A DNA stretch of 64,000 nucleotides from Glacieibacterium frigidum. GTDB taxonomy: Bacteria; Pseudomonadota; Alphaproteobacteria; Sphingomonadales; Sphingomonadaceae. This document shows, in pieces, positions 1 to 11,200 of this stretch. Where the stretch lies: contig NZ_VJWA01000001.1 of assembly GCF_007097155.1 (NCBI RefSeq), positions 434,001 through 498,000 of the forward strand. Reading direction: 5' to 3'. Every line of letters starts with the position of its first letter. The stretch's first letter is position 1. The position numbers and the translations under genes are program-made. The notes under the pieces are model-generated. The model saw nothing but the letters and a program-made list of their open reading frames with translations, was not told the origin of the DNA and searched no databases.

Positions 1-908
1 AGCGCACGGGCCTCATTTTGGGCCCGCGCATCTTCTCGACCGGCGAGATCGTCTACGGCGCCAAGGCTCCTGACGTGTACGCGCAGATCGACAGCTACGA
101 CGATGCCCTCGCGCACGTCCGCCGGCTGAAGGCGCAGGGTGCGAACAGCATCAAGAACTACAACCAGCCGCGCCGCGAGCAGCGGCAGCAGGTCGTGGCG
201 GCGGCGCGTGCCGAGAATATGCAGGTCGTCGCCGAGGGCGGCTCGCTGTTCGGCATGGACATGAATCTGATCGCTGACGGCAACTCGACGCTGGAGCATA
301 ATATCCCGCTTGGCGTCTTCTACCAGGATGTCGTCGACTTCTTCGCGGCTTCCAAGACCAACTACACGCCGACCCTGGTGGTCAGCTATGGCGGCCCGGC
401 GGGCGACCCCTACTGGCGCCAAGCGACCGACATCTACGACCAGCCGCTGCTCAAGGCGCACACCCCGCCGGCCGAACTCGCCGCCGACGGCGCTCGCCGG
501 GTCAAGGCGCCCGAGGCCGACTATATTGACGACGACAATGCCCGCGAGGCGCACAAGGTGGCGAAGCGCGGCGTGCTGGTGTCGATCGGTGCGCACGGCC
601 AGCAGGCGGGTATCGGCCCGCACTGGGAGCTGTGGAGCTTCGTCCGCGGCGGCATGACGCCGATCGAGGCGCTCGCGGCAGGCACGATCACCTCGGCCAA
701 GTCGCTCGGCATGGCGAAGGACATCGGCAGCCTCGAACCCGGCAAGCTGGCCGACCTCGTGGTGCTCGACGCCGATCCGACGGCCGACATCCGCAATTCG
801 GAGAAGGTCCGCCAGGTCATGCTTGGCGGGCGGCTGTACGACGCCGCGACGCTCAACGAGACGGTGACGGGGACGCGCAAGCGGCTGCCGTATTATTGGG
901 AAAAGTAG
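1..908 (+). CDS. Amidohydrolase family protein, 3' part (5' end outside window)
   Basis: The reading frame is open from base 3, so only the C-terminal 301 residues are seen; the TTG at 18 is probably internal. The fragment is the second half of a metal-dependent amidohydrolase TIM barrel. It has a conserved LEH segment, a GAHGQQAG segment where the barrel's last metal or substrate loop would lie, and the typical C-terminal run of an Ala-Gly-Thr helix followed by GSLEPGKLADLVVLD. The ending LPYYWEK resembles large exported amidohydrolases that carry an N-terminal TolB/PD40 propeller, so the missing part may hold one; that is inference. A second exported amidohydrolase lies at 8028-9614. Substrate cannot be assigned. 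Confidence 0.85.
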   Translation, partial: RTGLILGPRIFSTGEIVYGAKAPDVYAQIDSYDDALAHVRRLKAQGANSIKNYNQPRREQRQQVVAAARAENMQVVAEGGSLFGMDMNLIADGNSTLEHNIPLGVFYQDVVDFFAASKTNYTPTLVVSYGGPAGDPYWRQATDIYDQPLLKAHTPPAELAADGARRVKAPEADYIDDDNAREAHKVAKRGVLVSIGAHGQQAGIGPHWELWSFVRGGMTPIEALAAGTITSAKSLGMAKDIGSLEPGKLADLVVLDADPTADIRNSEKVRQVMLGGRLYDAATLNETVTGTRKRLPYYWEK

Positions 909-920
909 CGCACCCTAGCA

Positions 921-950
921 CGGGGGGAGGATCGCTTGGCACTCCCCCCG
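921..950 (+). terminator. Perfect 9-bp hairpin after the amidohydrolase gene
   Basis: CGGGGGGAG (921-929) pairs exactly with CTCCCCCCG (942-950) across a 12-nt loop. It lies 13 bp after the amidohydrolase stop and 22 bp before bamD. There is no U-tract on either strand, so it may be a weak terminator or a 3'-end stabiliser rather than a classical intrinsic terminator. Confidence 0.45.
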
Positions 951-971
951 CCATGCGCTAAAGCAGCGCCC

Positions 972-1754
972 ATGATCCGTGTCCCCCGTGCGTTCTTCCC
1001 CCTCGCTGCGGCGCTGGCGCTGACGGCGTGCGCCTCGTCGGGCGTCAAGAAGGACCGCGCGTACGTCGCGCGCGATGTCGAGACGCTGTACAACGTCGCG
1101 CGCGAGACGCTCGACAAGCGCCAGTACAAGCTGGCGGCGGCGATGTTCGACGAGGTCGAGCGCCAGCACCCCTATTCGGTCTGGGCGCGCCGTTCGCAGC
1201 TGATGAGCGCGTTCAGCTATTATGTCGCGCGCCAGTATCCGGACGCGATCCAGTCGGCGCAGCGCTTCCTGTCGCTCCACCCCGGCAGCCGCGAGGCGCC
1301 CTATGCCTATTACGTCATCGCGGTCAGCTATTACGAACAGATCAGCGACGTCGGCCGCGACCAGAAGATCACCCAGCAGGCGCTCGACGCGCTGAGCGAG
1401 CTGATCCGCCGCTACCCGAACACCGACTATGCCGCCGACGCCAAGCTGAAGATCGACCTGACTCGCGACCACCTTGCGGGCAAGGAGATGGAGGTCGGGC
1501 GCTTCTACCAGGACGGCCGCCTGTATCTCGCGGCGATCCTGCGTTTCCGCACCGTGGTCGACAAGTACGACACGACCAGCCACACGCCCGAGGCGCTGCA
1601 CCGACTGGTCGAATCCTATCTCGCGCTCGGCATCCCCGAGGAGGCGAAGAAGGCCGCCGCGGTGCTCGGCTACAACTATCGCGGGTCGAAATGGTACGAT
1701 CGCTCCTACGCGCTGATCGCCAAGAAGGCCCCCGGCGGGGCGACGCCCGCCTGA
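972..1754 (+). CDS. bamD: Outer-membrane assembly lipoprotein BamD
   Basis: BamD is the essential lipoprotein of the BAM complex, which folds beta-barrel proteins into the outer membrane; it sits on the periplasmic face. The 260-residue product starts with a signal peptide and a lipobox ending at Cys20 (LTAC). TPR-like helices follow, with the family's HPYSVWA segment and YP..DYA pairs. The ATG at 972 is preferred over the in-frame TTG at 936 because it puts the basic MIRVPR directly before the hydrophobic signal. recN follows after 10 bp, an arrangement common in alphaproteobacteria. Confidence 0.95.
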   Translation: MIRVPRAFFPLAAALALTACASSGVKKDRAYVARDVETLYNVARETLDKRQYKLAAAMFDEVERQHPYSVWARRSQLMSAFSYYVARQYPDAIQSAQRFLSLHPGSREAPYAYYVIAVSYYEQISDVGRDQKITQQALDALSELIRRYPNTDYAADAKLKIDLTRDHLAGKEMEVGRFYQDGRLYLAAILRFRTVVDKYDTTSHTPEALHRLVESYLALGIPEEAKKAAAVLGYNYRGSKWYDRSYALIAKKAPGGATPA

Positions 1755-1764
1755 CGCGGCCCCC

Positions 1765-3425
1765 GTGCTGACCGCGCTCGACATCCAGGGCGTGGTGCTG
1801 ATCGAGGCGCTGCGCATCGATTTCTCCGACGGCCTGAGCGTGCTGACCGGCGAGACCGGCGCAGGCAAGTCCATCCTGCTCGATGCGCTCGGCCTGGCCC
1901 TCGGCGCGCGCGCCGACCCGGGCCTCGTGCGCCACGGCGATGCCGCCGCGCGCGTGACCGCGACCTTCGACCTCGCGGCCGGCCATCCGGCGTTCGCGAT
2001 TCTCTCGGGCGGCGACATCGACAGCGACGCCGGCGAGCCGCTGATCCTGCGCCGCCAGCTCAAGGCCGATGGCGGCAGCCGCGCCTTCGTCAACGACCAG
2101 CCGGTGTCGGCGGCGCTGCTCCGCGAGATCGGCGCCAGCCTCGTCGAGATCCACGGTCAACACGACGATCGCGGCCTGCTCTCCGCACGCGGCCACCGCG
2201 CCCTGCTCGACACGTTCGCCCGTAGCCCGACTGCGCCGGTCGCCGCCGCGTGGGAGGCCTGGGCCGCCGCGATCGAGGCGCGCGCCACCGCCGCGGCAAC
2301 GCTAGAAGCCGCGCAGCGCGACCGCGAATGGCTCGCCCACGCCGTCGCCGAGCTCCACGCGCTCGCCCCGGTCGCGGGCGAGGAAGCGAGCCTCGCCGCC
2401 GAGCGCGCCGACATGCAGAAGGGCGCCCGCCTTGCCGACGATCTGGCGAGCGTCGGCGACCTGCTCGACGGGTCGAGCGGCGGCTTCGCGCAAATGCGCA
2501 GTGCCGCGCGGCGCCTCGACCGCATCGCCGCCGAGCACCCGCTGCTGACGGAGGCGCTCGCCAGCCTCGACCGCGCCATCGTCGAGGGCAGCGAGGCCGA
2601 ACAGCATCTGGCGGCCGCGCACGCCGCGCTGACCGTCGACCCGGCGCGCCTCGACGCCGCCGAGACGCGGCTGTTCGAACTCCGCGCCGCCGCCCGCAAA
2701 CACCGCGTCGAACCCGATGCGCTCGCCGACCTCGCGGCCGAACTCCAGGCTCGCGCCGATGCGCTCGATGCCGGCGAGGCGGGCCTGGCGGGGCTCGACG
2801 AGGCGGTGCGCGTCGCGCGGCTGCGCTACCTCGACGCCGCCAACGCGCTGACCGCGACGCGCCAGGCGGGCGCCATCCGCCTCGACGCCGCGGTGATGGC
2901 CGAACTCGCGCCGCTGCGCCTCGACGCGGCGCGCTTCCGCACCGCGCTGGTGCCGCTGCCCGAATCCGATTGGTCGGCGGGAGGACGCGACCGTGTCGAG
3001 TTCGAGGTCTCGACCAATCCATCGGCTCCATTCGGCCCGCTGACCAAGATCGCCAGTGGCGGCGAGCTGTCGCGCTTCGTGCTGGCGCTCAAGGTCGCAC
3101 TGGCTGGCACGGGCAGCGCGGGGACGCTGATCTTCGACGAGATCGACCGCGGCGTCGGCGGCGCGGTCGCCAGCGCCATCGGCGACCGGCTGGCGCGCCT
3201 CGCGAGCGGCACCCAGGTGCTGATCGTCACGCACAGCCCGCAGGTCGCGGCCCGGGGCGCGCACCAGTGGCGCATCGCCAAGTCGCACGACGGCAGCGTG
3301 ACCCGCACCGACATCGTTGAACTGTCGGCGGACGAACGCCGCGAGGAGATCGCGCGCATGCTGTCGGGTGCGGAGGTCACCGCCGAGGCGCGCGCGCAGG
3401 CCAAGCGGCTGCTGGGATTGGGGGG

Positions 3426-3429
<4 letters not shown>
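1765..3429 (+). CDS. recN: DNA repair ATPase RecN
   Basis: RecN is an SMC-like ATPase used in recombinational repair of double-strand breaks. The 554-residue product has Walker A GETGAGKS at residues 29-36, a long Ala/Glu/Arg-rich coiled-coil middle, then a SGGELSRF signature and Walker B TLIFDEIDRG near the C terminus. The start is GTG, 10 bp after bamD, so the genes are probably co-transcribed. No GTTC-N7-GTTC LexA box was seen before it, unlike many recN genes. The stop overlaps the next gene's ATG (ATGA). Confidence 0.96.
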
Positions 3430-6046
<2,617 letters not shown>

Positions 6047-6083
6047 GGCTATGTCGCACCTGCATGGCTGCTACGATGTTTGC

Positions 6084-6095
6084 TGCACTGCACAA
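6084..6095 (+). promoter_or_regulatory. PhaR-type operator candidate upstream of the 47-codon microgene
   Basis: TGCACTGCACAA fits the TGCRNYGCASMA consensus recalled for the PHA-responsive repressor PhaR of Paracoccus. The wider word TGCTGCACTGCACAA (6081-6095) is repeated exactly in the phasin promoter (63024-63038). The site ends 73 bp before the microgene ATG. A poor sigma-70-like pair (TGCACA at 6089, TAGATA at 6112, 17-bp spacer) would place the operator over the -35. Confidence 0.55.
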
Positions 6096-6168
6096 CCCTG
6101 CTTCTGCTAGGTAGATAACAGCACCGGATCGGTAAACGATCGATCCGGATTTTGCAGGAGTAGCGGCA

Positions 6169-6312
6169 ATGAAAGCCGTCGTAGAGACCATGGAGCCGGT
6201 TGTCCGGCCCGTCACCATCCGCCCCGTCGTTGCCACCGCGCCGCGCCGGCCGATCGCGCAGTTCATGCCCGTTCGTGCCGAAGCAACGCTGTTCCACGCC
6301 TGGCGCGCGTAA
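6169..6312 (+). CDS. 47-residue uncharacterised microprotein, putative PhaR regulon member
   Basis: ATG at 6169 is preceded by a good Shine-Dalgarno sequence (GCAGGAG, 8-nt spacer) and the frame runs 47 codons to TAA at 6310. The protein begins MKAVVETMEPVVRPVT and ends LFHAWRA. It is rich in Val, Pro and Arg, has no membrane segment or cysteines, and matches no family I recognise. It lies alone between ligA and the convergent prmA. Gene status rests on the SD, the 5' region and the shared PhaR-type box, so a role linked to polyhydroxyalkanoate or granule state is possible but is inference. Confidence 0.55.
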   Translation: MKAVVETMEPVVRPVTIRPVVATAPRRPIAQFMPVRAEATLFHAWRA

Positions 6313-6316
6313 CCGT

Positions 6317-7222
6317 CTAAGGGCGTTTCAACACCAGCGTCGGCCATTCGCCGCCGCTGGTGGCAACCCGTCGCAGACCGCGCGCCGCATAGGCCGCGGT
6401 CACTCGCGTCGCCTGACAATCGAGCAGGCCCGCCAGCACGAGATGCCCGCCGCGTGCCAATACGGCACTGACCGGCCCCGCAAGCGCGATAAGTGGCGCC
6501 GCGAGAATATTCGCGGCGATCAGGTCGTATGGGCCGCGCCGAACCAGCCGCGCATCGGCCATGCCGACCGCGGTAAACACCTCGATCCTTCCCTCGCCGA
6601 TTCCGAGCCGCAGGGCGTTGGCGCGGACATTGTCGCGTGTCACCGCCACCGAGACAGGGTCGATGTCGCTCGCGGTGACCCGCGCGCGCGGCCAGCGCTT
6701 CGCCGCCGCCATCGCCAGTACGCCAGTACCCGTCCCCAGATCGAGAATGTCGGTAAAGCGATTCGCATGGCCCAGCCGGTCGATCGCGGCGAGGCAGCCG
6801 TGCGTCGTCGCGTGCTGTCCGGTCCCGAACGCCAGCCCCGCCTCGATGACCAGCCCGATCTGCCCGGCCCGGCGCTCGTGCGCGTGGGCGGCAGTGGCGA
6901 CATGGAAACGTCCAGCGCTGACGGGGGTCAGGCCGGCCTGGCTAAGCGTTACCCAGTCACTGTCGGGGAGCCGCTCGACGAGCGGCTGACTTCCGCGCGA
7001 CGGCACCATCGCCGCAAGCCGCGCGAGCCATTCGGGTTCGGGCTCCTCCGCGAAATAGGCGTGCAGCCGCCAGTCGTCGGGAGCGTGCGGGTCGGGCTCG
7101 TCGGCGATCAGCGTCGGCGGCTGGTCGAGGTCGGCAAAGGCGTCTTCGGCAAAAGGCAGCGCCTCCGCCTCGGCGCGCGTGCAGGCTAGGGTGACCTTCC
7201 AGACCCCTGCCTCAGCGGACAT
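6317..7222 (-). CDS. prmA: Ribosomal protein L11 methyltransferase PrmA
   Basis: PrmA trimethylates ribosomal protein L11 using S-adenosylmethionine. The 301-residue protein has a variable N-terminal substrate-recognition domain. A class I methyltransferase fold follows, with the PrmA hallmark FGTGQHATT, motif I DLGTGTGVLA, DIDPVS, and the catalytic-site ANILA. The start overlaps the end of the upstream SDR gene by 11 bp. Its 3' end converges on the 47-codon microgene, leaving 4 bp. Confidence 0.95.
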   Translation of the reverse strand: MSAEAGVWKVTLACTRAEAEALPFAEDAFADLDQPPTLIADEPDPHAPDDWRLHAYFAEEPEPEWLARLAAMVPSRGSQPLVERLPDSDWVTLSQAGLTPVSAGRFHVATAAHAHERRAGQIGLVIEAGLAFGTGQHATTHGCLAAIDRLGHANRFTDILDLGTGTGVLAMAAAKRWPRARVTASDIDPVSVAVTRDNVRANALRLGIGEGRIEVFTAVGMADARLVRRGPYDLIAANILAAPLIALAGPVSAVLARGGHLVLAGLLDCQATRVTAAYAARGLRRVATSGGEWPTLVLKRP

Positions 7223-7913
7223 AGCTCGCCCCGTTGACGTCGAGCGTCGCCCCGGTCAGCGACGGCGGGGCATCGAAGGCGAGCCAGCGGATCGTCTCGG
7301 CAACCTCCGCCGGCGTCGCGACACGGCCGAGCGGGATGTCCGCCAGCAATTTGTCGCCGCCGCGGCTGGCCAGATAATCCTCCGCCATACCGGTCATCAC
7401 GAATCCCGGCGCAACCGCGAAGGCGAGGACGCCCTGTGCCGCATAGGCACGCGCGATGGTCTTGGTCATCGCGATCAGTCCCGCTTTATGCGCGGCATAG
7501 TGCCAGTGCGCGGGGCTGTCGCCGCGGTGCCCGGCGCGACTGGCGACGTTGACGATGCGCCCGCCGCCGCGGCCCTGAAAATGCTGCACGGCGCGGCGGC
7601 ACAGGTCGGCGGGCCCCTGCAGGTTGATCGCATGCCCCCGCGCCCAGGTCGCCTGCCACTCGGCGTCCGGCGCGTCGAGCGCGACGCCTTCGAACACCCC
7701 GGCATTGTTGACCAGCACGTCGATCCGCCCGCCCAGCTGCGCCAGCGCCGCCTCCCACAGCGCATCGCCCGCCCCGGCAAGCGACAGGTCGGCGGCGATC
7801 AGCCCGTCGTCCCCGCCGGTCGACTGCCCGGCGATGGTCGCGCCAGCGTAGCGCAGGACGTTCAGGGTGGCGGCGCCGATGCCGCGCGATGCGCCGGTGA
7901 GGAGGATATTCAT
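7212..7913 (-). CDS. Short-chain dehydrogenase/reductase
   Basis: The 233-residue classical SDR has the cofactor loop TGASRGIG at residues 6-13, NNAG, and the catalytic pair Y-x-x-x-K (YAAHK). It ends with a typical FDAPPSLTGATLDVNGA segment. ATG at 7913 is chosen because GGGAGG lies five bases upstream; a longer frame continues but is antisense to the amidohydrolase. Probably a 3-oxoacyl-ACP-reductase-like or sugar or alcohol dehydrogenase; the substrate cannot be read. It overlaps prmA and is divergent from the amidohydrolase at 8028. Confidence 0.9.
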   Translation of the reverse strand: MNILLTGASRGIGAATLNVLRYAGATIAGQSTGGDDGLIAADLSLAGAGDALWEAALAQLGGRIDVLVNNAGVFEGVALDAPDAEWQATWARGHAINLQGPADLCRRAVQHFQGRGGGRIVNVASRAGHRGDSPAHWHYAAHKAGLIAMTKTIARAYAAQGVLAFAVAPGFVMTGMAEDYLASRGGDKLLADIPLGRVATPAEVAETIRWLAFDAPPSLTGATLDVNGASYVR

Positions 7914-8027
7914 GCAGCCTCCCATGCCGGTCCGCCGCCGCCGGTTCAACTGTCGGCGCACCGTTGCGGGGGTCGTGACGGCGCGGGCGGCCTGTTCTAT
8001 GCCGGTGGAATAACTGGGGGGGTGCGC

Positions 8028-9614
8028 ATGCGGCTGTTGTTGATCCTGGCGGCACTGCTCGCGGCTCCGGCGCTCGCCGCCGACATGCTGCCGACGCCGG
8101 CGCGTTCGGCGAGCGAGGGGGCGGGCCCCTATCCGCGGCTGGTCATCCGCGGTGCGACGATCATCCAGGGGGATGGTGCACCGCCGTACGGGCCCGCGGA
8201 CATCGTCATCGAGGGCAACCGCATCGTCGATATCCGCAGTGCGGGCACGCCGGGCCTGCCGCTGAAGGCCGACCGCGAGCCGCGCGGGAGCGCGCGCGAG
8301 ATCGATGCGAGCGGCATGTTCGTGCTGCCGGGCTTCGTCGATACCCACGCGCACAGCGGCGACGCCGACAAGGCGCCCGACCACAGCTATCCGTACCGCC
8401 TGTGGCTGGCGCACGGGGTCACGACGGTCCGCGGCGTGCCGCTGTTCGGCGATCCCGCGCGCAGTCTTGACGACAAGCGCCGGTCGGCTGCGAACGCGAT
8501 CACCGCGCCGCGCATCTATGCCTATCAGACCTTGGGCAGCGGCTGGGCGCAGGGCCGCGTCGATACGCCCGACAAGGCACGCGCCTGGGTGCGCTGGGCG
8601 GCGGCTCAGGGGGTCGACGGCATCAAGTTCTTCAACCGCGGCGACGAGACGGCGGCGATCATCCGCGCGGCGATCGCCGAGGCCAAGCTGCGCGGGCTGG
8701 GCACCGTCGCGCATCTGTCGCAGCCGGGGATCGCGCAGCTGAATGCCGCGCAAGCGGGTGCTGCGGGGCTGGGCGCGGTCACGCACTTCTATGGGCATTT
8801 CGAATCGCTGCTGAAGGGCCGCCGCCTGCAGGATTATCCGGCGGACTATAATTTCTACGACGAGGCGAAGCGCTTCGGCGGCATCGCCGAGATCTGGGAC
8901 CAGACTCACGAACCCGGCGGGCCCGAGTGGCAGGCCTATCTGGAGGCGCAGAAGGCCTCCGGGGTGACCTTCGACCCGACGTTCAACATCTACTCCGCGT
9001 CGCGGGACCTGATGCGGGCGCGCAACGCCGACTGGCACGCGCTGTACACGCCGCCGTCGCTCCTGCGCTTCTACCAGTCGAACCGCGACAACCACGGGTC
9101 GTATTTCTACGACTGGACGACCGCAAACGAGGTGACGTGGCGCAATTTCTACGCGCGCTACATGCGGCTGATCAACGATTACAAGAACATTGGCGGGCGG
9201 GTCACGGCGGGGTCGGACTCGGGCTTTATCTTCCAGACGTGGGGCTTCGGCTATGTGCTCGAGCTCGAGATGCTGCAGGAGGCGGGGTTCGCACCGCTTG
9301 AGGTGATCGAGGCGGCGACGTGGAACGGCGCGCAGACGCTGAACGAACCCAAGGGGACCGAGCCGCAGTTCGGCGTCGTGCGGCGCGGCATGCTCGCCGA
9401 CCTGGTGATCGTGCCGGAAAACCCGCTCCAGAACCTGAAGACCCTGTACGGCACCGGCACCGAGCGTCTGAACGAGCGCACCAACCGGCAGGAGCGGGTG
9501 GGCGGCGTGCGCTGGACGATCAAGGACGGCATCGTGTTCGACGCGCCCGCGCTGCTGGCGAGCGTGGCGCGTGACGTGGCGGCAGAGAAGGCTCGAGATG
9601 CTGCGGCCCGCTGA
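8028..9614 (+). CDS. Exported amidohydrolase family protein
   Basis: The 528-residue protein begins with a signal peptide (MRLLLILAALLAAPALAADM, cleavage likely after ALA). The mature part is an imidazolonepropionase-like amidohydrolase, with the metal-binding THAHSG motif, later histidines in GTVAHLSQ and HFYGH, and AGSDSG, where the conserved aspartate of the barrel lies. ATG at 8028 gives the clean signal peptide; a GTG sits two codons upstream. It is most likely a periplasmic hydrolase of cyclic amides or dipeptides, substrate unknown. The following GNAT gene overlaps it by 17 bp. Confidence 0.88.
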   Translation: MRLLLILAALLAAPALAADMLPTPARSASEGAGPYPRLVIRGATIIQGDGAPPYGPADIVIEGNRIVDIRSAGTPGLPLKADREPRGSAREIDASGMFVLPGFVDTHAHSGDADKAPDHSYPYRLWLAHGVTTVRGVPLFGDPARSLDDKRRSAANAITAPRIYAYQTLGSGWAQGRVDTPDKARAWVRWAAAQGVDGIKFFNRGDETAAIIRAAIAEAKLRGLGTVAHLSQPGIAQLNAAQAGAAGLGAVTHFYGHFESLLKGRRLQDYPADYNFYDEAKRFGGIAEIWDQTHEPGGPEWQAYLEAQKASGVTFDPTFNIYSASRDLMRARNADWHALYTPPSLLRFYQSNRDNHGSYFYDWTTANEVTWRNFYARYMRLINDYKNIGGRVTAGSDSGFIFQTWGFGYVLELEMLQEAGFAPLEVIEAATWNGAQTLNEPKGTEPQFGVVRRGMLADLVIVPENPLQNLKTLYGTGTERLNERTNRQERVGGVRWTIKDGIVFDAPALLASVARDVAAEKARDAAAR

Positions 9615-10128
9615 CGGAACGTTCGAGACGCCGCGCTGCCGGGTGCGCTTCGTGCGTGTCGAGGATGCGGCGGCGATGTACGTGATCCGCTCGCAGATGC
9701 CGTGGGACCCGCAGACGCGCGACATGGACGCGACGATCGACATGCTCGCCGAGATCGCGGCGCGGCCATGGGACGAGCTCGGCTGGCGGCAGTTCGCGGT
9801 GCTCGATACGGATGACCGCATGATTGGCGACATCGGGGTCAATTTCGGCAGCCCGACGGTGGGGCAGGCCGAACTGGGCTTCGCCTTCGCCCCCGAGGCG
9901 CGCGGGCAGGGCTTGGCGAGCGAGAGCATCGGCGCGCTGATCGAGCGGCTGTTCGACCGCGCGGGGCTGCACCGCATCGAGGCGACGACCGACGCGCGCA
10001 ATCTGCCAACACAGCGCCTGCTGACCCGCCTGCGTTTCCGGCAGGAAGCCCATTATGTGCAGAGCTGGCCGCTCGAAGATGGCAGTTGGTCCGACGAACT
10101 GGGCTATGCCCGGCTGGCGAGCGAATAG
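9598..10128 (+). CDS. GNAT acetyltransferase, RimJ/RimL type
   Basis: The 176-residue protein shows the RimJ/RimL pattern: an N-terminal ETPRCRVRFV strand, AELGFAFAPEARGQGLASE (acetyl-CoA loop), then HRIEATTDARNLPTQRLLTRLRFRQE, which corresponds to the conserved N-x-x-S/T-x-x-L-x-x-x-G-F region. Relatives acetylate ribosomal-protein N termini or small molecules; the target here is unknown. ATG at 9598 lies inside the end of the amidohydrolase gene with a GAGAAGG ribosome site just before it. Confidence 0.85.
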   Translation: MLRPADGTFETPRCRVRFVRVEDAAAMYVIRSQMPWDPQTRDMDATIDMLAEIAARPWDELGWRQFAVLDTDDRMIGDIGVNFGSPTVGQAELGFAFAPEARGQGLASESIGALIERLFDRAGLHRIEATTDARNLPTQRLLTRLRFRQEAHYVQSWPLEDGSWSDELGYARLASE

Positions 10129-10140
10129 GGGAGGGTGCGC

Positions 10141-11184
10141 GTGGACATCACCGAACTGCTGATCGATCGGACCGACCTGGCAAGCGCCCATCTGGCGACC
10201 CGCACCGCAGCGGTCGGTGAGGGGCAGGCCGCTTTTGCGGTGGAGACCTTCGCGCTGACCGCCAATAACGTGACCTACGCGGCGCATGGGAAGGACATGC
10301 GCTACTGGGATTTCTTTCCCGCGCCCGAGGGGCATGGGATCGTGCCGGTCTGGGGCTTCGGCCGCTGCGTCGAAAGCCGCGTCGAGGGGATCGCCGTCGG
10401 CGACCGCGCCTATGGTTACTGGCCCTGCGCGAACGGTGCTGTGCTGACCCCCGCCAAGGTAACGCCGCGAGGCTTTGTCGATGCGGCGGCACACCGCAGT
10501 GAACTATCGGCGGTCTACAACGGCTATCTCCGCGCCGATCCGGCGATGGGCGACGAGCGTATTCAGGCGCTGTTCCGGCCGCTCTACATCACGTCCTTCC
10601 TACTCGACGCGCAGCTCGGCGAAGGCGGTGGCACGGCGGTGCTGTCGAGCGCGTCGTCGAAGACTGCCCTGGGTTTTGCGCATGCGCTGAAGGCGCGCGG
10701 CAACTGGCACGTCGTCGGGCTGACTTCCCGGCGCCACGTTTCGTTCGTCGCAGCGACGGGGTGCTACGATTCGGTGGTCCCCTACGACGAGGTCGGGTCG
10801 CTGACTGCCGATAGCCGTGCGATCTTCGTCGACTTCGCGGGCGACGGCGCGTTGCGTGCCGCGGTCCATGCGGCACTCAAGGATGGGCTGGCCGCGAGCA
10901 TCGTGGTCGGCGACACGCACTGGGACGTCGCGGGCAACCCGCATGCGGTCGGCCCCAAACCACAATTCTTCTTTGCGCCTGCGGTGCTCGCGGACCGGCT
11001 GAAGGACTGGGGGCAGGCTGGCTTCGACGCGCGGCTGGCGGCGGGCTGGACGGCGTTCACCGCCGCCGCGGCGGATTGGCTGCGTGTCGTCGATCGGGCC
11101 GGAATGGCGGAGGCGCAGGACATCTTTACCGCGCTGGTTGCGGGCCGTGTCGACCCCGCGGAGGGGATTATCGTCCGGCCGTAA
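10141..11184 (+). CDS. DUF2855 family protein (MDR-like oxidoreductase relative)
   Basis: The 347-residue protein resembles the DUF2855 family, which looks like a medium-chain dehydrogenase with a degraded catalytic part. It has a quinone-reductase-like N terminus (VTYAAHGKDMRYWDFFPAPEGHG), a GxxA-type nucleotide-binding region around SSASSKTALGFAH, and a TSRRHVSFVAATGCYD segment. No biochemical function is established for the family to my knowledge. GTG at 10141 is preferred over GTG at 10135 because GGGGAGG then lies at normal spacing. It follows the GNAT gene closely and is probably in the same operon. Confidence 0.75.
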   Translation: MDITELLIDRTDLASAHLATRTAAVGEGQAAFAVETFALTANNVTYAAHGKDMRYWDFFPAPEGHGIVPVWGFGRCVESRVEGIAVGDRAYGYWPCANGAVLTPAKVTPRGFVDAAAHRSELSAVYNGYLRADPAMGDERIQALFRPLYITSFLLDAQLGEGGGTAVLSSASSKTALGFAHALKARGNWHVVGLTSRRHVSFVAATGCYDSVVPYDEVGSLTADSRAIFVDFAGDGALRAAVHAALKDGLAASIVVGDTHWDVAGNPHAVGPKPQFFFAPAVLADRLKDWGQAGFDARLAAGWTAFTAAAADWLRVVDRAGMAEAQDIFTALVAGRVDPAEGIIVRP

Positions 11185-11200
11185 CCTGCTAGGGAGGGGC

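Noticed and set aside
1755-1764. LexA box expected before recN
   Set aside because: Only 10 bp separate bamD and recN, and no GTTC-N7-GTTC occurs there, so SOS control of recN cannot be supported.
7212-10001. Very long minus-strand open frame opposite the amidohydrolase and GNAT genes
   Set aside because: The first two thirds are antisense to well-supported genes and have Arg/Ala/Gly-rich composition typical of high-GC shadows. Only the SDR at its 3' end is real.
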